A stretch of DNA of 64,000 nt. Origin: Humibacillus xanthopallidus. GTDB lineage: Bacteria; Actinomycetota; Actinomycetes; Actinomycetales; Dermatophilaceae. Every line of letters begins with the position of its first letter. The first letter of the stretch is position 1. Below the pieces are notes generated by a model that saw only the letters and a list, made by a program, of their open reading frames with translations, ran no database searches and had not been told where the DNA came from. The DNA lies in contig NZ_VFPM01000003.1 of NCBI RefSeq assembly GCF_006716675.1, forward strand, positions 620,001 to 684,000, read 5' to 3'. A program made the translations under genes and the position numbers. Shown here in pieces: positions 34,514 through 43,429 of the stretch.

Positions 34514-35329
34514 TCACTCCTGGGTGGCGCCGCTGCGCACGGCAGCAGCGGCCTCGATGAAGGCCTGCACGGTGCGCTCCGGGGCACCGTCACGCACGAG
34601 GGCCTCGCCGACGAGCACGGCACCGGCCCCGGCACGCACGTACGTCGCGACGTCGTGGGGTCCGGTCACGCCGCTCTCGGCCACCCCGACGACGCCCTCG
34701 GGCACGCGGGGCAGCAGGTCGGTGACCGTGCGGGGGTCGACCTCGAGGGTCTTGAGGTTGCGGGCGTTGACGCCCACGAGGACAGGGTCGAGGGCCAGCG
34801 CGCGCTCGAGCTCTGCGGCGTCGTGCACCTCGACGAGGGCGGTCATGCCGAGCTCGCGCGCCTGGTCGTGCAGGTCGCGCATGAGGGCGTCGTCGAGGGC
34901 CGCCACGATGAGCAGGATGAGGTCGGCGCCGTGTGCCCGGGCCTCGGTCACCTGGTAGGCCTCGACCATGAAGTCCTTGCGCAGCAAGGGAGTGGGCACG
35001 GCGGCGCGCACCTCGTCGAGGTCGGCCAGGCTGCCGTTGAACCGGCGCTGCTCGGTGAGGACGCTGATCGCACTCGCTCCCCCGGCGGCATACGCCCGGG
35101 CGAGCCGACCGGGCTCGGGGATGTCGGCGAGCGCGCCCTTGCTGGGGCTCGCTCGCTTGACCTCGGCGATCACGGCCACCCCGGGCGCGGAGCGGATGCC
35201 CGGCATCGGGTCGAGGGCGGGCGCCACCGACGCGAGACGCGCCTCGAGCTCGGCCCCGGAGGTCACGGCGCGACGGCGCTCGAGATCCTCGCGGACGCCC
35301 TCGATGATCCCGTCGAGAACCGTCGGCAC
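34514..35329 (-). CDS. trpC: Indole-3-glycerol phosphate synthase
   Basis: 271 residues from GTG 35329 (VPTVLDGIIEGVREDLERR). Catalytic Lys residues are in VIAEVKRASPSKG and LLRKDFMVEAYQV; LVGVNARNLKTLEVD and GVAESGVTGPHDV are the later barrel motifs. A closed TIM barrel that makes indole-3-glycerol phosphate. No good ribosome site; it starts five bases after the upstream stop and is probably coupled. Confidence 0.96.
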   Translation of the reverse strand: MPTVLDGIIEGVREDLERRRAVTSGAELEARLASVAPALDPMPGIRSAPGVAVIAEVKRASPSKGALADIPEPGRLARAYAAGGASAISVLTEQRRFNGSLADLDEVRAAVPTPLLRKDFMVEAYQVTEARAHGADLILLIVAALDDALMRDLHDQARELGMTALVEVHDAAELERALALDPVLVGVNARNLKTLEVDPRTVTDLLPRVPEGVVGVAESGVTGPHDVATYVRAGAGAVLVGEALVRDGAPERTVQAFIEAAAAVRSGATQE

Positions 35330-35334
35330 CGATC

Positions 35335-35604
35335 TCAGCTCTTGCCGAGGGTCTCGGCGCCCGACTCGTCGGGGGCGTCGACGAGCGACCCGGCCTGGGC
35401 GTGGTGGCCCTTGCTGCCGTAGCCCGCCATCGACAGCACCTTGCCCGCGCCCGCACCGGCGATGATGAGGGCCGCGCCGATGATGCCGAGCAGGAGGCTG
35501 GGCAGCAGGACGGCGACAGCGGCGACGGCAGAGCCGAGCAGGATGATGCCGACCCCGGTCCACGCGGCGGTGCTGTGTCCGTGGTCCTCGTGCTCGTCTT
35601 CCAT
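35335..35604 (-). CDS. HGxxPAAW-family small membrane protein
   Basis: 89 residues. Two adjacent hydrophobic segments (about residues 17-55) follow an acidic, His-rich N terminus with DHGHSTAAWTGV, a slight variant (STAAW for PAAW) of the motif that names this actinobacterial family. It is regularly found between the trp membrane protein and trpC. Function unknown. ATG 35604 has GAGGG four bases upstream. Confidence 0.8.
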   Translation of the reverse strand: MEDEHEDHGHSTAAWTGVGIILLGSAVAAVAVLLPSLLLGIIGAALIIAGAGAGKVLSMAGYGSKGHHAQAGSLVDAPDESGAETLGKS

Positions 35605-35626
35605 GTCGCCCTCTCTCGTCGCGCAG

Positions 35627-35646
35627 GGGGCCCGACCGTGGGCCCC
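35627..35646. terminator. Hairpin inside the trp operon
   Basis: GGGGCCC (35627-35633) pairs perfectly with GGGCCCC (35640-35646) around the loop GACCGT, which is repeated just after the stem. It lies in the 58-base gap between the two small membrane-protein genes and could lower read-through or protect mRNA ends. No leader peptide is seen. Confidence 0.45.
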
Positions 35647-35662
35647 GACCGTCGCCATTGTG

Positions 35663-36247
35663 TCAGGTCTGTTCGGGCGAGTCGCGCAGGGTGGGGTCGC
35701 CGCCGTCCGACAGCTCGTCCCACGCGCTGCGCACCTGGCCGCGAGGCCCGCTCTCGGGGCGGGAGCCCCGCTCGTAGCGCGACGACAAGCCCGCCCAGGA
35801 GCGGCTCGACAGGGCTGCGGCGACAGCCCCGGCGAGGAGCGCGACGCTGACGACGGCACCGGCCCAGCCCCAGAAGGTCGTCGCGCCGGTGGCGTCCGGT
35901 GCGGTCGTGCGGGCCAGCTCCTTGGCGACGGCAGCCGACACGGCGTCGACCGGCCGGAGCACGACGAGCAGCGTCAGTGCCGCGGCTCCGGCCGCTGCGA
36001 GCACGAGCACGACAGCCGAGACGGCACGGATGATGCGGCCACCGGTCATGAGGCCGAGCAGCGCGACGACGGTGACGACGACGAGGCCCACGACACCCGG
36101 CGCGGCCGCTCCCCCCGTCACCTCGGTCGTGCCGGCACTCAGCACGTCGCGTGACTCGCCGACCGCCCACGGGCGCGTCGTCAGCAGGAGCGCGAGGGCG
36201 GCCGGCACGAGGACGGCGAGGGCGGCATACCGCTTGGAGAGCGTCAC
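35663..36247 (-). CDS. Trp biosynthesis-associated membrane protein (TIGR02234-like)
   Basis: 194 residues from GTG 36247, overlapping the trpE stop. Four hydrophobic segments and a polar, Arg/Ser-rich C-terminal tail. RYAALAVLVPAALALLLTTRPWAVG at the start and an internal Arg-Pro before the third loop match the actinobacterial family found in trp operons. Function is not established; it could support transport or membrane attachment of the pathway. Confidence 0.8.
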   Translation of the reverse strand: MTLSKRYAALAVLVPAALALLLTTRPWAVGESRDVLSAGTTEVTGGAAAPGVVGLVVVTVVALLGLMTGGRIIRAVSAVVLVLAAAGAAALTLLVVLRPVDAVSAAVAKELARTTAPDATGATTFWGWAGAVVSVALLAGAVAAALSSRSWAGLSSRYERGSRPESGPRGQVRSAWDELSDGGDPTLRDSPEQT

Positions 36248-37830
36248 CGACCACGCTCCTGCGTCACGGGCCGGAGCCCGGCGGCCGCGGCGACGGCGCG
36301 CAGGGCGGCTGCCGCCTTGTGGACCGTCTCCTCGAACTCGAGGTGCGGCACGGAGTCCGCGACGATGCCCGCCCCCGCCTGCACGTGGGCGAGGCCGTCC
36401 TTGATGAGGGCGGTGCGGATCGCGATGGCCATGTCGAGGTCGCCGGCGAAGTCGAGGTAGCCGACGACCCCGCCGTAGAGGCCGCGCCGCACTCCCTCGT
36501 AGCCGTCGATGAGGGCCATCGCGCGCGGCTTCGGCGCCCCGCTCAGGGTGCCGGCGGGGAACGTCGCGACGAGCGCGTCGTAGGCGCTGCGGTCGTAGCG
36601 GAGGTCGCCCACGACCGTCGACTCGATGTGCATGATGTGGCTGTAGCGACGCACCGACATGAAGTCGACGGTGTCGACGGTGCCGGCGCGGCAGATGCGC
36701 TGGAGGTCGTTGCGGGCCAGGTCGACGAGCATGAGGTGCTCGGCCCGCTCCTTCGCATCGCCCAGCAGCTCCTCGGCGAGGTGGGCGTCGTGGTCGGGGC
36801 TCTTGCCGCGCGGACGCGAGCCCGCGATGGGGTGGGTGATCGCCTGGCGACCGGTCACCTTGATGAGCGCCTCGGGGCTCGACCCGACGACGTCGTAGGC
36901 CGAGCCGTCGGGGTGCGGCAGGCGCAGGAGGTACATGTACGGACTCGGGTTGCTCACCCGCAGGGTGCGGTAGACGTCGAGCGAGTCGGCCTCGCACGGC
37001 ACGGTGAAGCGCTGCGAGACGACGATCTGGAAGGCCTCGCCGGCCCGGATCGCCTCCTTGGCCTCCTCGACCATCGCCTCGAACTGCTCCTGCGTGTGAG
37101 TGCTGCGCGGCTCGCTCGCGATGGGCTCGATCGTCGCCACCGTGCTCGGGGCCGGCTCGGCGAGCTCGGCCGTCATCCGGTCGAGGCGCGCGACGGCATC
37201 GGCCCAGGCGTCCTCGATGCGCTCGTCGGTCGCGTCGTGGTTCACGGCGTTTGCGACGAGCAGGAGGGAGCCGTCGCTGTGGTCGAAGACGGCGAGGTCG
37301 GTCGCGAGCATCATCGCGAGCTCCGGCAGGTCGAGCTCGTCGCGACCCTCGTCGGGCACCCGCTCCCACCGCCGCACCGCGTCGTAGGTGATGGCCCCGA
37401 CCATGCCCCCGGTGAGCGGCGGCAGCCCGGGGATGCGATCGGTGGCGAGCTCGGCGACCGTGCGACGCAGGGTCTCGGTCGGGTCACCCGAGGTGGGCAC
37501 ACCGACGGGCGGGGCACCGATCCAGTGCGTCTCGCCGTCGTGCTCGGTCAGCGTGGCGGCGCAGCGCGCCCCGACGATGGAGTAGCGCGACCACACGCCG
37601 CCGTGCTCGGCCGACTCGAGCAGGAACGTGCCGGCCGCGTTGCGGGCGAGCTTGCGGTAGACCCCGACCGGGGTCTCGCTGTCGGCGAGGAGGCGCCGCA
37701 CGACGGGGATGACCCGACGGTGCTCGAGCGCGAGCTCCGTGAAGACCTGCAGGCTCGGCCACGTCTGTCCCCACGCGAGGTCTGCGTGTGGTGCGGGCGC
37801 AGGGGCGAGGGAGGTGGTCGAGTCGGGCAC
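36244..37830 (-). CDS. trpE: Anthranilate synthase component I
   Basis: 528 residues from GTG 37830. The feedback-inhibition motif LLES (TFLLESAEHGG) is in the N-terminal domain. The chorismate-binding part shows EAFQIVVSQRF, IAGSRPRGKSPD, VDLARNDLQRI and AHVQAGAGIVADSVPHLEFEE. It converts chorismate to anthranilate with a TrpG amidotransferase, which is not in the window. Start set by CAGAAT six bases upstream; an open frame to 37995 has no support. No attenuator leader, since the mRNA appears leaderless. First gene of the trp cluster. Confidence 0.95.
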   Translation of the reverse strand: MPDSTTSLAPAPAPHADLAWGQTWPSLQVFTELALEHRRVIPVVRRLLADSETPVGVYRKLARNAAGTFLLESAEHGGVWSRYSIVGARCAATLTEHDGETHWIGAPPVGVPTSGDPTETLRRTVAELATDRIPGLPPLTGGMVGAITYDAVRRWERVPDEGRDELDLPELAMMLATDLAVFDHSDGSLLLVANAVNHDATDERIEDAWADAVARLDRMTAELAEPAPSTVATIEPIASEPRSTHTQEQFEAMVEEAKEAIRAGEAFQIVVSQRFTVPCEADSLDVYRTLRVSNPSPYMYLLRLPHPDGSAYDVVGSSPEALIKVTGRQAITHPIAGSRPRGKSPDHDAHLAEELLGDAKERAEHLMLVDLARNDLQRICRAGTVDTVDFMSVRRYSHIMHIESTVVGDLRYDRSAYDALVATFPAGTLSGAPKPRAMALIDGYEGVRRGLYGGVVGYLDFAGDLDMAIAIRTALIKDGLAHVQAGAGIVADSVPHLEFEETVHKAAAALRAVAAAAGLRPVTQERGR

Positions 37831-37836
37831 CCGGCC

Positions 37837-37842
37837 ATTCTG
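37837..37842 (-). promoter_or_regulatory. -10 box CAGAAT of trpE
   Basis: CAGAAT, six bases (GGCCGG), GTG. Nearly identical to the hisI promoter 450 bases away (CAGAATG-CCGGGTG core). Confidence 0.5.
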
Positions 37843-37900
37843 GCCCACCAGCCCGTATGCCGTGTCGCCGCCTCCACCGGTCGGTCTTGCCGGCGGGTGG

Positions 37901-38287
37901 TCAGGTGGCGGGGGTGGCCGGGTCGGGCTCGCCGACGGTCGCGGGCAGCACCCGCGCGTCGAAGCAGGTCCGGTCGCCGGTGTGGCACGCCGCACCGACC
38001 TGGTCGACGGAGACGAGGAGTGCGTCGCCGTCGCAGTCGAGGCGCACGCCCTTGACCCACTGGACGTGGCCGCTCGTGTCGCCCTTGCGCCAGTACTCCT
38101 GGCGGCTGCGCGACCAGAACGTCACCCGGCCCTCGGTGAGGGTGCGGCGCACGGCCTCGTCGTCCATCCACCCGACCATGAGCACGTCGCCCGAGTCGTG
38201 CTGCTGGACGACCGCGGCGACGAGGCCGTGCGCGTCGCGCTTGAGCAGGGCGGCGATGTCGGGGCTGAGGGTCGGGTTGTCGGTCAC
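37901..38287 (-). CDS. hisI: Phosphoribosyl-AMP cyclohydrolase
   Basis: 128 residues, single-domain HisI without the HisE part, which is coded separately at 50500. VLMVGWMDDEAV, VTFWSRSRQEYWRKGDTSGH and the metal-binding Cys/His in DCDGDALLVSVDQ and GAACHTGDRTCF are intact. Third step of histidine synthesis. GTG 38287 follows CAGAAT by six bases. It sits between the ABC exporter and trpE, as in mycobacteria. Confidence 0.96.
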   Translation of the reverse strand: MTDNPTLSPDIAALLKRDAHGLVAAVVQQHDSGDVLMVGWMDDEAVRRTLTEGRVTFWSRSRQEYWRKGDTSGHVQWVKGVRLDCDGDALLVSVDQVGAACHTGDRTCFDARVLPATVGEPDPATPAT

Positions 38288-38293
38288 CCGGAC

Positions 38294-38299
38294 ATTCTG
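38294..38299 (-). promoter_or_regulatory. -10 box CAGAAT of hisI
   Basis: CAGAAT, six bases (GTCCGG), GTG. Same arrangement as at trpE. Confidence 0.5.
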
Positions 38300-38338
38300 C
38301 CGTCTCCCCGCCCTGCGATCGACAGAGCGGGGTGGGGG

Positions 38339-40150
38339 TCAGACGGCCTGCTGCTGCGCCACCCACGAGTCGTGCAGCTTGGAGTAGACGCCACCGAGCC
38401 GGACGAGCTCGGCGTGCGGGCCGCGCTCGACGATGCGGCCGGCGTCGACGACGATCACCTCGTCGGCGGCCTGCGCCGTCGAGAGGCGGTGGGCGATCGC
38501 GATCGACGTGCGGCCGCGGGTCAGCGAGTCGAGTGCGCGCTGGAGGCGGACCTCCGTGCCCGGGTCGACGGCCGACGTCGCCTCGTCGAGGACGAGCAGG
38601 TCGGGGTCGGCGAGGTAGGCCCGGGCGAGGGCCACGAGCTGCCGCTCCCCCGCCGACAACGACTCGCCGCGCTGGCCGACCTCGGTCTGGAGCCCGAGCG
38701 GCATCGAGGCGACCCACGGGTCGAGCCCGAGCTCGGCGAGCGTGTGCTCGACCTCCTCCTGGCTCGCCTCGGGCCGGCCGAAGCGGATGTTGTCGAGCAG
38801 CGTGCCGTCGAAGAGGAAGCCCTCCTGGGGCACGAGCACGACGCGCTGGCGCAGCGACGAGAAGCGGATCGTGTCGAGGTCGGTGCCGTCGAGGAGGACT
38901 CGCCCGGAGGTGGGGTCCATGAGCCTGGTCAGCAGCTTGGCGAGCGTCGACTTGCCCGAGCCGGTCTCACCGACGATCGCGACCCGGCTGCGCGGGGCGA
39001 TCGTGAGGTCGATGTCGTGCAGCACCTGGGCGCCGCCGGGATACGAGAAGCTCACACCGCTGAACTGCACCGTGATCGGGCCCCGCGGCAGCTCGACGCC
39101 GTCGTCAGCGGGGTCGGAGACATCGGCCGGGGTGTCGATGATGCCGATGACGCGGCGCCAGCCGGCAACGGCGTTCTGCATCTCGTTGAGGATCTCGGTC
39201 GCCTGCTGCACCGGCATCGTGAAGAGGTTGACGAGGAAGAGGAAGGCGAGCAGCTCGCCCAGCGTCAGCCGGCCGTCCACCGCCAGGACCGTGCCGACGA
39301 CGAGCACCACTGCTGTCGTGAGCCCCGACACGAGCTGTCCCGAGGTGAAGGCGACGACCGAGCGCGCTTGCGCGCCGATGGCTGCCTTGCGGTGCGCCTC
39401 GACCGAGGCGTCGATGCGCGCGGCCGTGCGGTCCTCGACGCCGTAGGCACGGATGGCCTGGGCGCCGACGACGGCCTCCGAGATCGCGCCGAGCATGTCG
39501 CCGACACGCTCGCGCACCTTCGTGTAGGCGCGCCCGACGATGCCCTGGAACTTGCGGATGATGATGAAGAGCGGCACGAAGCAGAGCCACACGACGAGGG
39601 CGAGCGGCGGGCTGTAGACCACCATGAGCACCGTCGCGAGCGTGATCTGCGCGATGTTGATCATGAGCATGAGCCCGCCGAACTGCACGAACATCGAGAT
39701 CGTGTCGACGTCGGACGTCACGCGCGACACGAGTGAGCCCCGGCGCTCGGTGTTCTGGGTCAGCATCGCGAGGTCGTGGATGTGGCGGAACGCCTTGAGC
39801 CGCAAGGTCGACAGGCCGTTCTCGGACGCGCGGAAGAGCCGCACGTTGACGAAGTAGGCCGAGACGGCGGTGACGACGACGCCGACGAGCGCGACGCCGA
39901 TGTAGACGGCCACGACCTCGGCGTCCGGGCCGCCCTCGGCGAGGATGCCCTGGTCGGTGATCCGCTGCACGACGAAGGGGACGAGGACGCGTCCGAGGGT
40001 CGAGAGGACCGCGAGGCACACCGTCACCCAGATGCCTCTGCTCAGCTCGGGCGACAGGTGAAGCCCGCGCCGCAGGGTGTCACCGGTCGACATCTCCTTG
40101 CCCGTCGCGACACCGTGGTGCTCGACGAGGGCCTGGGACCGCATGCTCAT
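38339..40150 (-). CDS. ABC exporter subunit with consensus ATP site (transmembrane plus ATPase)
   Basis: 603 residues: six membrane helices (about 35-330) and an ATPase domain. Walker A is GETGSGKSTL, Walker B LLVLDEATSAVD keeps the catalytic Glu and the switch His is present in IAHRLST. The signature is LSAGERQ, not LSGGQ. This pattern complements the partner at 40147, as in heterodimeric exporters such as TM287/288. The ATG overlaps the partner's stop (ATGA). Cargo (lipid, drug, peptide) is unknown. An open frame to 40660 runs into the partner gene. Confidence 0.9.
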   Translation of the reverse strand: MSMRSQALVEHHGVATGKEMSTGDTLRRGLHLSPELSRGIWVTVCLAVLSTLGRVLVPFVVQRITDQGILAEGGPDAEVVAVYIGVALVGVVVTAVSAYFVNVRLFRASENGLSTLRLKAFRHIHDLAMLTQNTERRGSLVSRVTSDVDTISMFVQFGGLMLMINIAQITLATVLMVVYSPPLALVVWLCFVPLFIIIRKFQGIVGRAYTKVRERVGDMLGAISEAVVGAQAIRAYGVEDRTAARIDASVEAHRKAAIGAQARSVVAFTSGQLVSGLTTAVVLVVGTVLAVDGRLTLGELLAFLFLVNLFTMPVQQATEILNEMQNAVAGWRRVIGIIDTPADVSDPADDGVELPRGPITVQFSGVSFSYPGGAQVLHDIDLTIAPRSRVAIVGETGSGKSTLAKLLTRLMDPTSGRVLLDGTDLDTIRFSSLRQRVVLVPQEGFLFDGTLLDNIRFGRPEASQEEVEHTLAELGLDPWVASMPLGLQTEVGQRGESLSAGERQLVALARAYLADPDLLVLDEATSAVDPGTEVRLQRALDSLTRGRTSIAIAHRLSTAQAADEVIVVDAGRIVERGPHAELVRLGGVYSKLHDSWVAQQQAV

Positions 40151-42042
40151 CGCGACACCTCCTCGACCTGCTGCTCGCGCCGGGGGTCGCGATCGGTGTA
40201 GTCGTCGTCGAAGTCCGCCCCGATGTCGTCGTCCTCGGCAGCGAGCGCTGCCCGCTCGGCCGCTTCGCGGGCGTATGCCGTCACGAGGCGTTCGTAGCCG
40301 GCGCACCGGCTGAGCAGCTGGGCATGGGTGCCGTGGTCGAGGACGCGGCCATCCTCGAGGTAGACGACTTCGTCGGCGAGCAGGATGGTGGCCATCCGGT
40401 AGGCGACGACGAGCACGGTCGTGCCGGAGCTCGCCTCGCGCAGGCGGGAGAGGATGGCCTGCTCGACGCTCGGGTCGACCGCCGACGTCGCGTCGTCGAG
40501 GATGAGCAGCTGCGGCTCGCGGATGATCGCGCGGGCGAGCGCGATGCGTTGGCGCTGGCCTCCGGAGAGGCTCGCGCCGCGTTCGCCGACGTGGGTGTCG
40601 AGCGCCTCGGGGAGCCGGTCGACGAAGCCGGCGCCCTGCGCGACGTTGAGCGCGCGCCACACGGCCTCGTCGTCGTGCGGGGCGCCGAGGGTCACGTTGC
40701 CGCGCACGGTGTCATCGAACATGAAGGTCTGCTGCGCCACGAGGGCGGCGACCTCGCTGACGCCGCCCCGACGCACCTCGCGCAGGTCGATGCCGTCGAC
40801 GAGCACCGCACCGGTGTCGGGGTCGACGAGGCGCATCACGATGGTGGCCAGCGTCGACTTGCCGCTGCCCGTGGGCCCGACGACGGCGACGGTCGCCCCT
40901 GGTGCCACGTCCAGCGTCACGTCGACGAGTGCCGGGTTGTGGTCGATCTCGCCGGACTCGCTCTCGACCTCGTAGGCGTAGGCGACGCGCTCGGCCTGCA
41001 GGCGGCTCGATCGCCCATGGGGCAGGTCACGATCGCCGTAGGTCATGCTGCCCTCGGCGTCGAGCACGGCCGACACCCGCTTCCAGCCGACGACGGAGCG
41101 GGGGAGCTCGGCGAGCACCCACCCGAGAGCCCGCACGGGGAAGGCGAGGATGGAGAAGAGGTAGGCGATCTGCACGACCTGGGCGGCCGTGAGATAGCCG
41201 CTGCTGACCCGCAGCGTGCCGACGAAGAGGACCGCGAGCGTGCCGATCGTCGGGATCGCCTCGATCGCCGGGTCGAACCGGCCGCGGGTGCGGCCGACAT
41301 CGATGTTGGCGTCGCGCAGGGCGTGCGTCACCTCGCGGAAGCGCTCGGCCTCGTGGTCCTCGCGACCGAGCGACTTGACGATGAGCGCCGCCTCGAAGCT
41401 CTCGTGCGCCACCTCGGAGACGTCGGCACGCAGCTGCTGGGCCAGCGTGACCTTCGGTGACATGGCGCGCTGGAAGGCGACGTTGGCAAGGAAGAGGAGC
41501 GGGAAGACCGTGAGCCCCACGACGGCCAGCCACGGGTCGATGATCACCATCTGCACGATGCCGAAGACGAGCATGACGATGACGCCGAGCGCCATGGGCA
41601 GCGGGGCGAAGATGTTCCACGTCGCCTCGACGTCGGCGTTCGCGTTGGAGAGCAGCTGGCCCGACGGGTGCTTGTGGTGCCAGGAGAGCGGCAGCCGGAG
41701 GTACTGGCGCGTCACCTGGCGGCGGTACATCGCGCCGAGGTTGAACATCGCGACACCGCCGGCCAGACGTCGGCCGATGACGCCGGTGACCGTGACGAGC
41801 ACGACGAGGGCGAGCACGCCGCCGATGGTCCAGAGCTGCTGCGGCGTGACGGTGCCGGCGGCGATCGCCGGGGCGATCTCGTGCTCGACGACCCACCCGA
41901 TGGTCCACGCGGTCATGACGGTCATGACGCCGTAGATGACGCTGCCGAGGACCGCGAGCGCGAACCACCGCGGCTGCCCCTTGATGCCACGGGCGATGAC
42001 GGACAGGCCTTCGCGCAGGGTCGAGGACGGCAAGTCGTTCAC
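40147..42042 (-). CDS. ABC exporter subunit with degenerate ATP site (transmembrane plus ATPase)
   Basis: 631 residues from GTG 42042 (GGGAG eight bases upstream). Six membrane helices precede an ATPase with Walker A GPTGSGKSTL and canonical signature LSGGQRQR. Walker B is LLILDDATSAVD, Asp replacing the catalytic Glu, and the switch His is Tyr (VVAYRMAT). It should therefore contribute the non-hydrolysing site and lend its good signature to the partner's active site. The C-terminal tail is acidic (EDDDIGADFDDDYTDRD). First gene of the pair. Confidence 0.9.
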   Translation of the reverse strand: MNDLPSSTLREGLSVIARGIKGQPRWFALAVLGSVIYGVMTVMTAWTIGWVVEHEIAPAIAAGTVTPQQLWTIGGVLALVVLVTVTGVIGRRLAGGVAMFNLGAMYRRQVTRQYLRLPLSWHHKHPSGQLLSNANADVEATWNIFAPLPMALGVIVMLVFGIVQMVIIDPWLAVVGLTVFPLLFLANVAFQRAMSPKVTLAQQLRADVSEVAHESFEAALIVKSLGREDHEAERFREVTHALRDANIDVGRTRGRFDPAIEAIPTIGTLAVLFVGTLRVSSGYLTAAQVVQIAYLFSILAFPVRALGWVLAELPRSVVGWKRVSAVLDAEGSMTYGDRDLPHGRSSRLQAERVAYAYEVESESGEIDHNPALVDVTLDVAPGATVAVVGPTGSGKSTLATIVMRLVDPDTGAVLVDGIDLREVRRGGVSEVAALVAQQTFMFDDTVRGNVTLGAPHDDEAVWRALNVAQGAGFVDRLPEALDTHVGERGASLSGGQRQRIALARAIIREPQLLILDDATSAVDPSVEQAILSRLREASSGTTVLVVAYRMATILLADEVVYLEDGRVLDHGTHAQLLSRCAGYERLVTAYAREAAERAALAAEDDDIGADFDDDYTDRDPRREQQVEEVSR

Positions 42043-42131
42043 GTGTGGGGCTCCCGGTGGTCGCGTGTCAGGGTGGTGGGGCAGGCGGTCGGGGCGCGTC
42101 GGTGGCCCCGCTTGCACGACTTCTGAGCCTC

Positions 42132-42683
42132 TCACGCCCCACCGACAGTCGCCTCATCGGTGACTACCCAGTAGCGCCGCACGCCGTCGCGCACGTCCTC
42201 GAGGAAGCCTCCGCGCTGCCGGACGGCGCGCTCGATGGTGCGGGACGACGCGACGTTCTCGACGTCGCACGTGATGAGCGCAAGGTCGATGCCGCGTCGG
42301 TGCGCGAGGTCGAGGGCGAGCGCGAGGGCGCTGCTCGCGACGCCGCGTCCGCGGTCGCCCGGCCCCACGGCATACCCGATGTGGCCGCCCTCGGCGAGCA
42401 GCGAGGGGGTGAGGGAGTGCCGGACCGCGATCGTGCCGACGACCCTCCCGTCGTCCAGCACCCAGCGGTAGGAGCAGGCCACCCTCCCCTCCGGCAGCGG
42501 CTCGTCCGAGCGCTCCATGCCCGCGAGCCAGTCGACCCACTCGGCGAAGACCTCCGGGTCGCGCAGCCGGTCGCCGTCGCCGGGCCGCAGGCCCGATCCG
42601 TGGATCGTCGCACCGTCGAACGCCTCGACGAGCGCCCACCACGAGGCGGCGAGGTCGACGGACGGGCGCACGAGCTCGATCAC
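42132..42683 (-). CDS. GNAT-family acetyltransferase (RimJ/RimL-like)
   Basis: 183 residues from GTG 42683. The acetyl-CoA loop is at IGYAVGPGDRGRGVASSAL (about residues 102-120) and ITCDVENVASSRTIERA is the typical RimJ/RimL segment after it. W-rich N-terminal part. Substrate unknown; an aminoglycoside-like or protein N-terminal acceptor cannot be told apart. A TAGGGT box lies six bases before the GTG. Confidence 0.82.
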   Translation of the reverse strand: MIELVRPSVDLAASWWALVEAFDGATIHGSGLRPGDGDRLRDPEVFAEWVDWLAGMERSDEPLPEGRVACSYRWVLDDGRVVGTIAVRHSLTPSLLAEGGHIGYAVGPGDRGRGVASSALALALDLAHRRGIDLALITCDVENVASSRTIERAVRQRGGFLEDVRDGVRRYWVVTDEATVGGA

Positions 42684-42689
42684 TCCACG

Positions 42690-42695
42690 ACCCTA
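42690..42695 (-). promoter_or_regulatory. -10 box TAGGGT of the GNAT gene at 42132
   Basis: TAGGGT, six bases (CGTGGA), GTG; leaderless layout. It supports the GTG start. Confidence 0.55.
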
Positions 42696-42744
42696 GGCAG
42701 GTGCCCCGGCGACGGGCCACCGAGTTCCTCGCCGCTGCGGCTGC

Positions 42745-42750
42745 GAGGAT
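42745..42750 (+). promoter_or_regulatory. Candidate -10 box GAGGAT of the TIGR03085-like gene
   Basis: GAGGAT, six bases (GGGGCC), ATG at 42757. A weaker match than TANNNT, but the spacing is the same and no ribosome site is present. Confidence 0.35.
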
Positions 42751-42756
42751 GGGGCC

Positions 42757-43398
42757 ATGACCCGCCACGCCCTGTCCGAACGCCTCCTGCTCTGCGACGA
42801 GCTGCTCCGCGTCGGCCCCGACGCCCCCACGAAGTGCGAGGGCTGGGACACGCGTGACCTCGCGGCCCACCTCGTCATCCGCGAGGGGCGCCCGGATCTC
42901 GCGGTCGGCATCATCCTGCCGTTCCTGCACGGCAGGCTCGAGCGTGAGCGCGCGCGCATGGCTGCCGGCGACTACGGAGCGCTCGTCGAGCGGGTGCGCG
43001 CCGGCGCGCCCGTCTGGAACCCCATGCACTTCGAGAAGGTCGACGAGGTCGCCAACCTCGTCGAGTTCTTCATCCACCACGAGGACGTGCGCCGCGCGCA
43101 GCCCGGCTGGGAGCCGCGCGACCTCGCGCCCAACCTCCAGCACGCGCTCTGGGTCTCCCTCCGCCGCAGCTCGCGCCTGATGTTCCGCAAGTCGCCGACC
43201 GGCATCGTGCTCGTCGCGCCCGGCCACGGCCGGCACTCCGCCAAGCTGCCCGACGACCACGGCACCGTCGTCGTGCGCGGCACGCCGGCCGAGCTCGTGC
43301 TCTACGCCTACGGCCGCAAGGACGTCGCGCGGGTGGAGCTCTCGGGCGACGCCGACGACATCGCGGCCCTCCAGCAGGCAGAGCTCGGCCTCGGCTGA
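42757..43398 (+). CDS. TIGR03085-like metal-binding protein (DinB/maleylpyruvate isomerase superfamily)
   Basis: 213 residues. A four-helix DinB-like bundle is suggested by LCDELLRVGPDAPTKCEGWDTRDLAAHLVIREGRP, with the Trp-Asp-(x)n-His pattern of mycothiol-dependent isomerase relatives. A second conserved stretch, VEFFIHHEDVRRAQPGW, supplies the His pair for the metal. The C-terminal domain (VVVRGTPAELVLYAYGRKD) resembles SCP-like folds. Possibly a mycothiol-dependent enzyme; the reaction is unknown. Divergent from the GNAT gene. Confidence 0.82.
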   Translation: MTRHALSERLLLCDELLRVGPDAPTKCEGWDTRDLAAHLVIREGRPDLAVGIILPFLHGRLERERARMAAGDYGALVERVRAGAPVWNPMHFEKVDEVANLVEFFIHHEDVRRAQPGWEPRDLAPNLQHALWVSLRRSSRLMFRKSPTGIVLVAPGHGRHSAKLPDDHGTVVVRGTPAELVLYAYGRKDVARVELSGDADDIAALQQAELGLG

Positions 43399-43429
43399 CC
43401 GCCGCACCCCGAGGTGGTATGCCGGCGTG

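Noticed and set aside
37831..37900. Search for a trp leader peptide and attenuator before trpE
   Set aside because: trpE appears to be leaderless, and the 70-base gap to hisI has no Trp-codon run or attenuator hairpins.
38306..38332. CCCCGC...GCGGGG stem after the ABC exporter genes
   Set aside because: Six pairs around a 15-base loop are too weak in this GC-rich DNA to call a terminator.
43399..43429. Possible terminator between the convergent TIGR03085-like gene and hisF
   Set aside because: Only a short, weak stem can be drawn in the 31-base gap; it is not supported.
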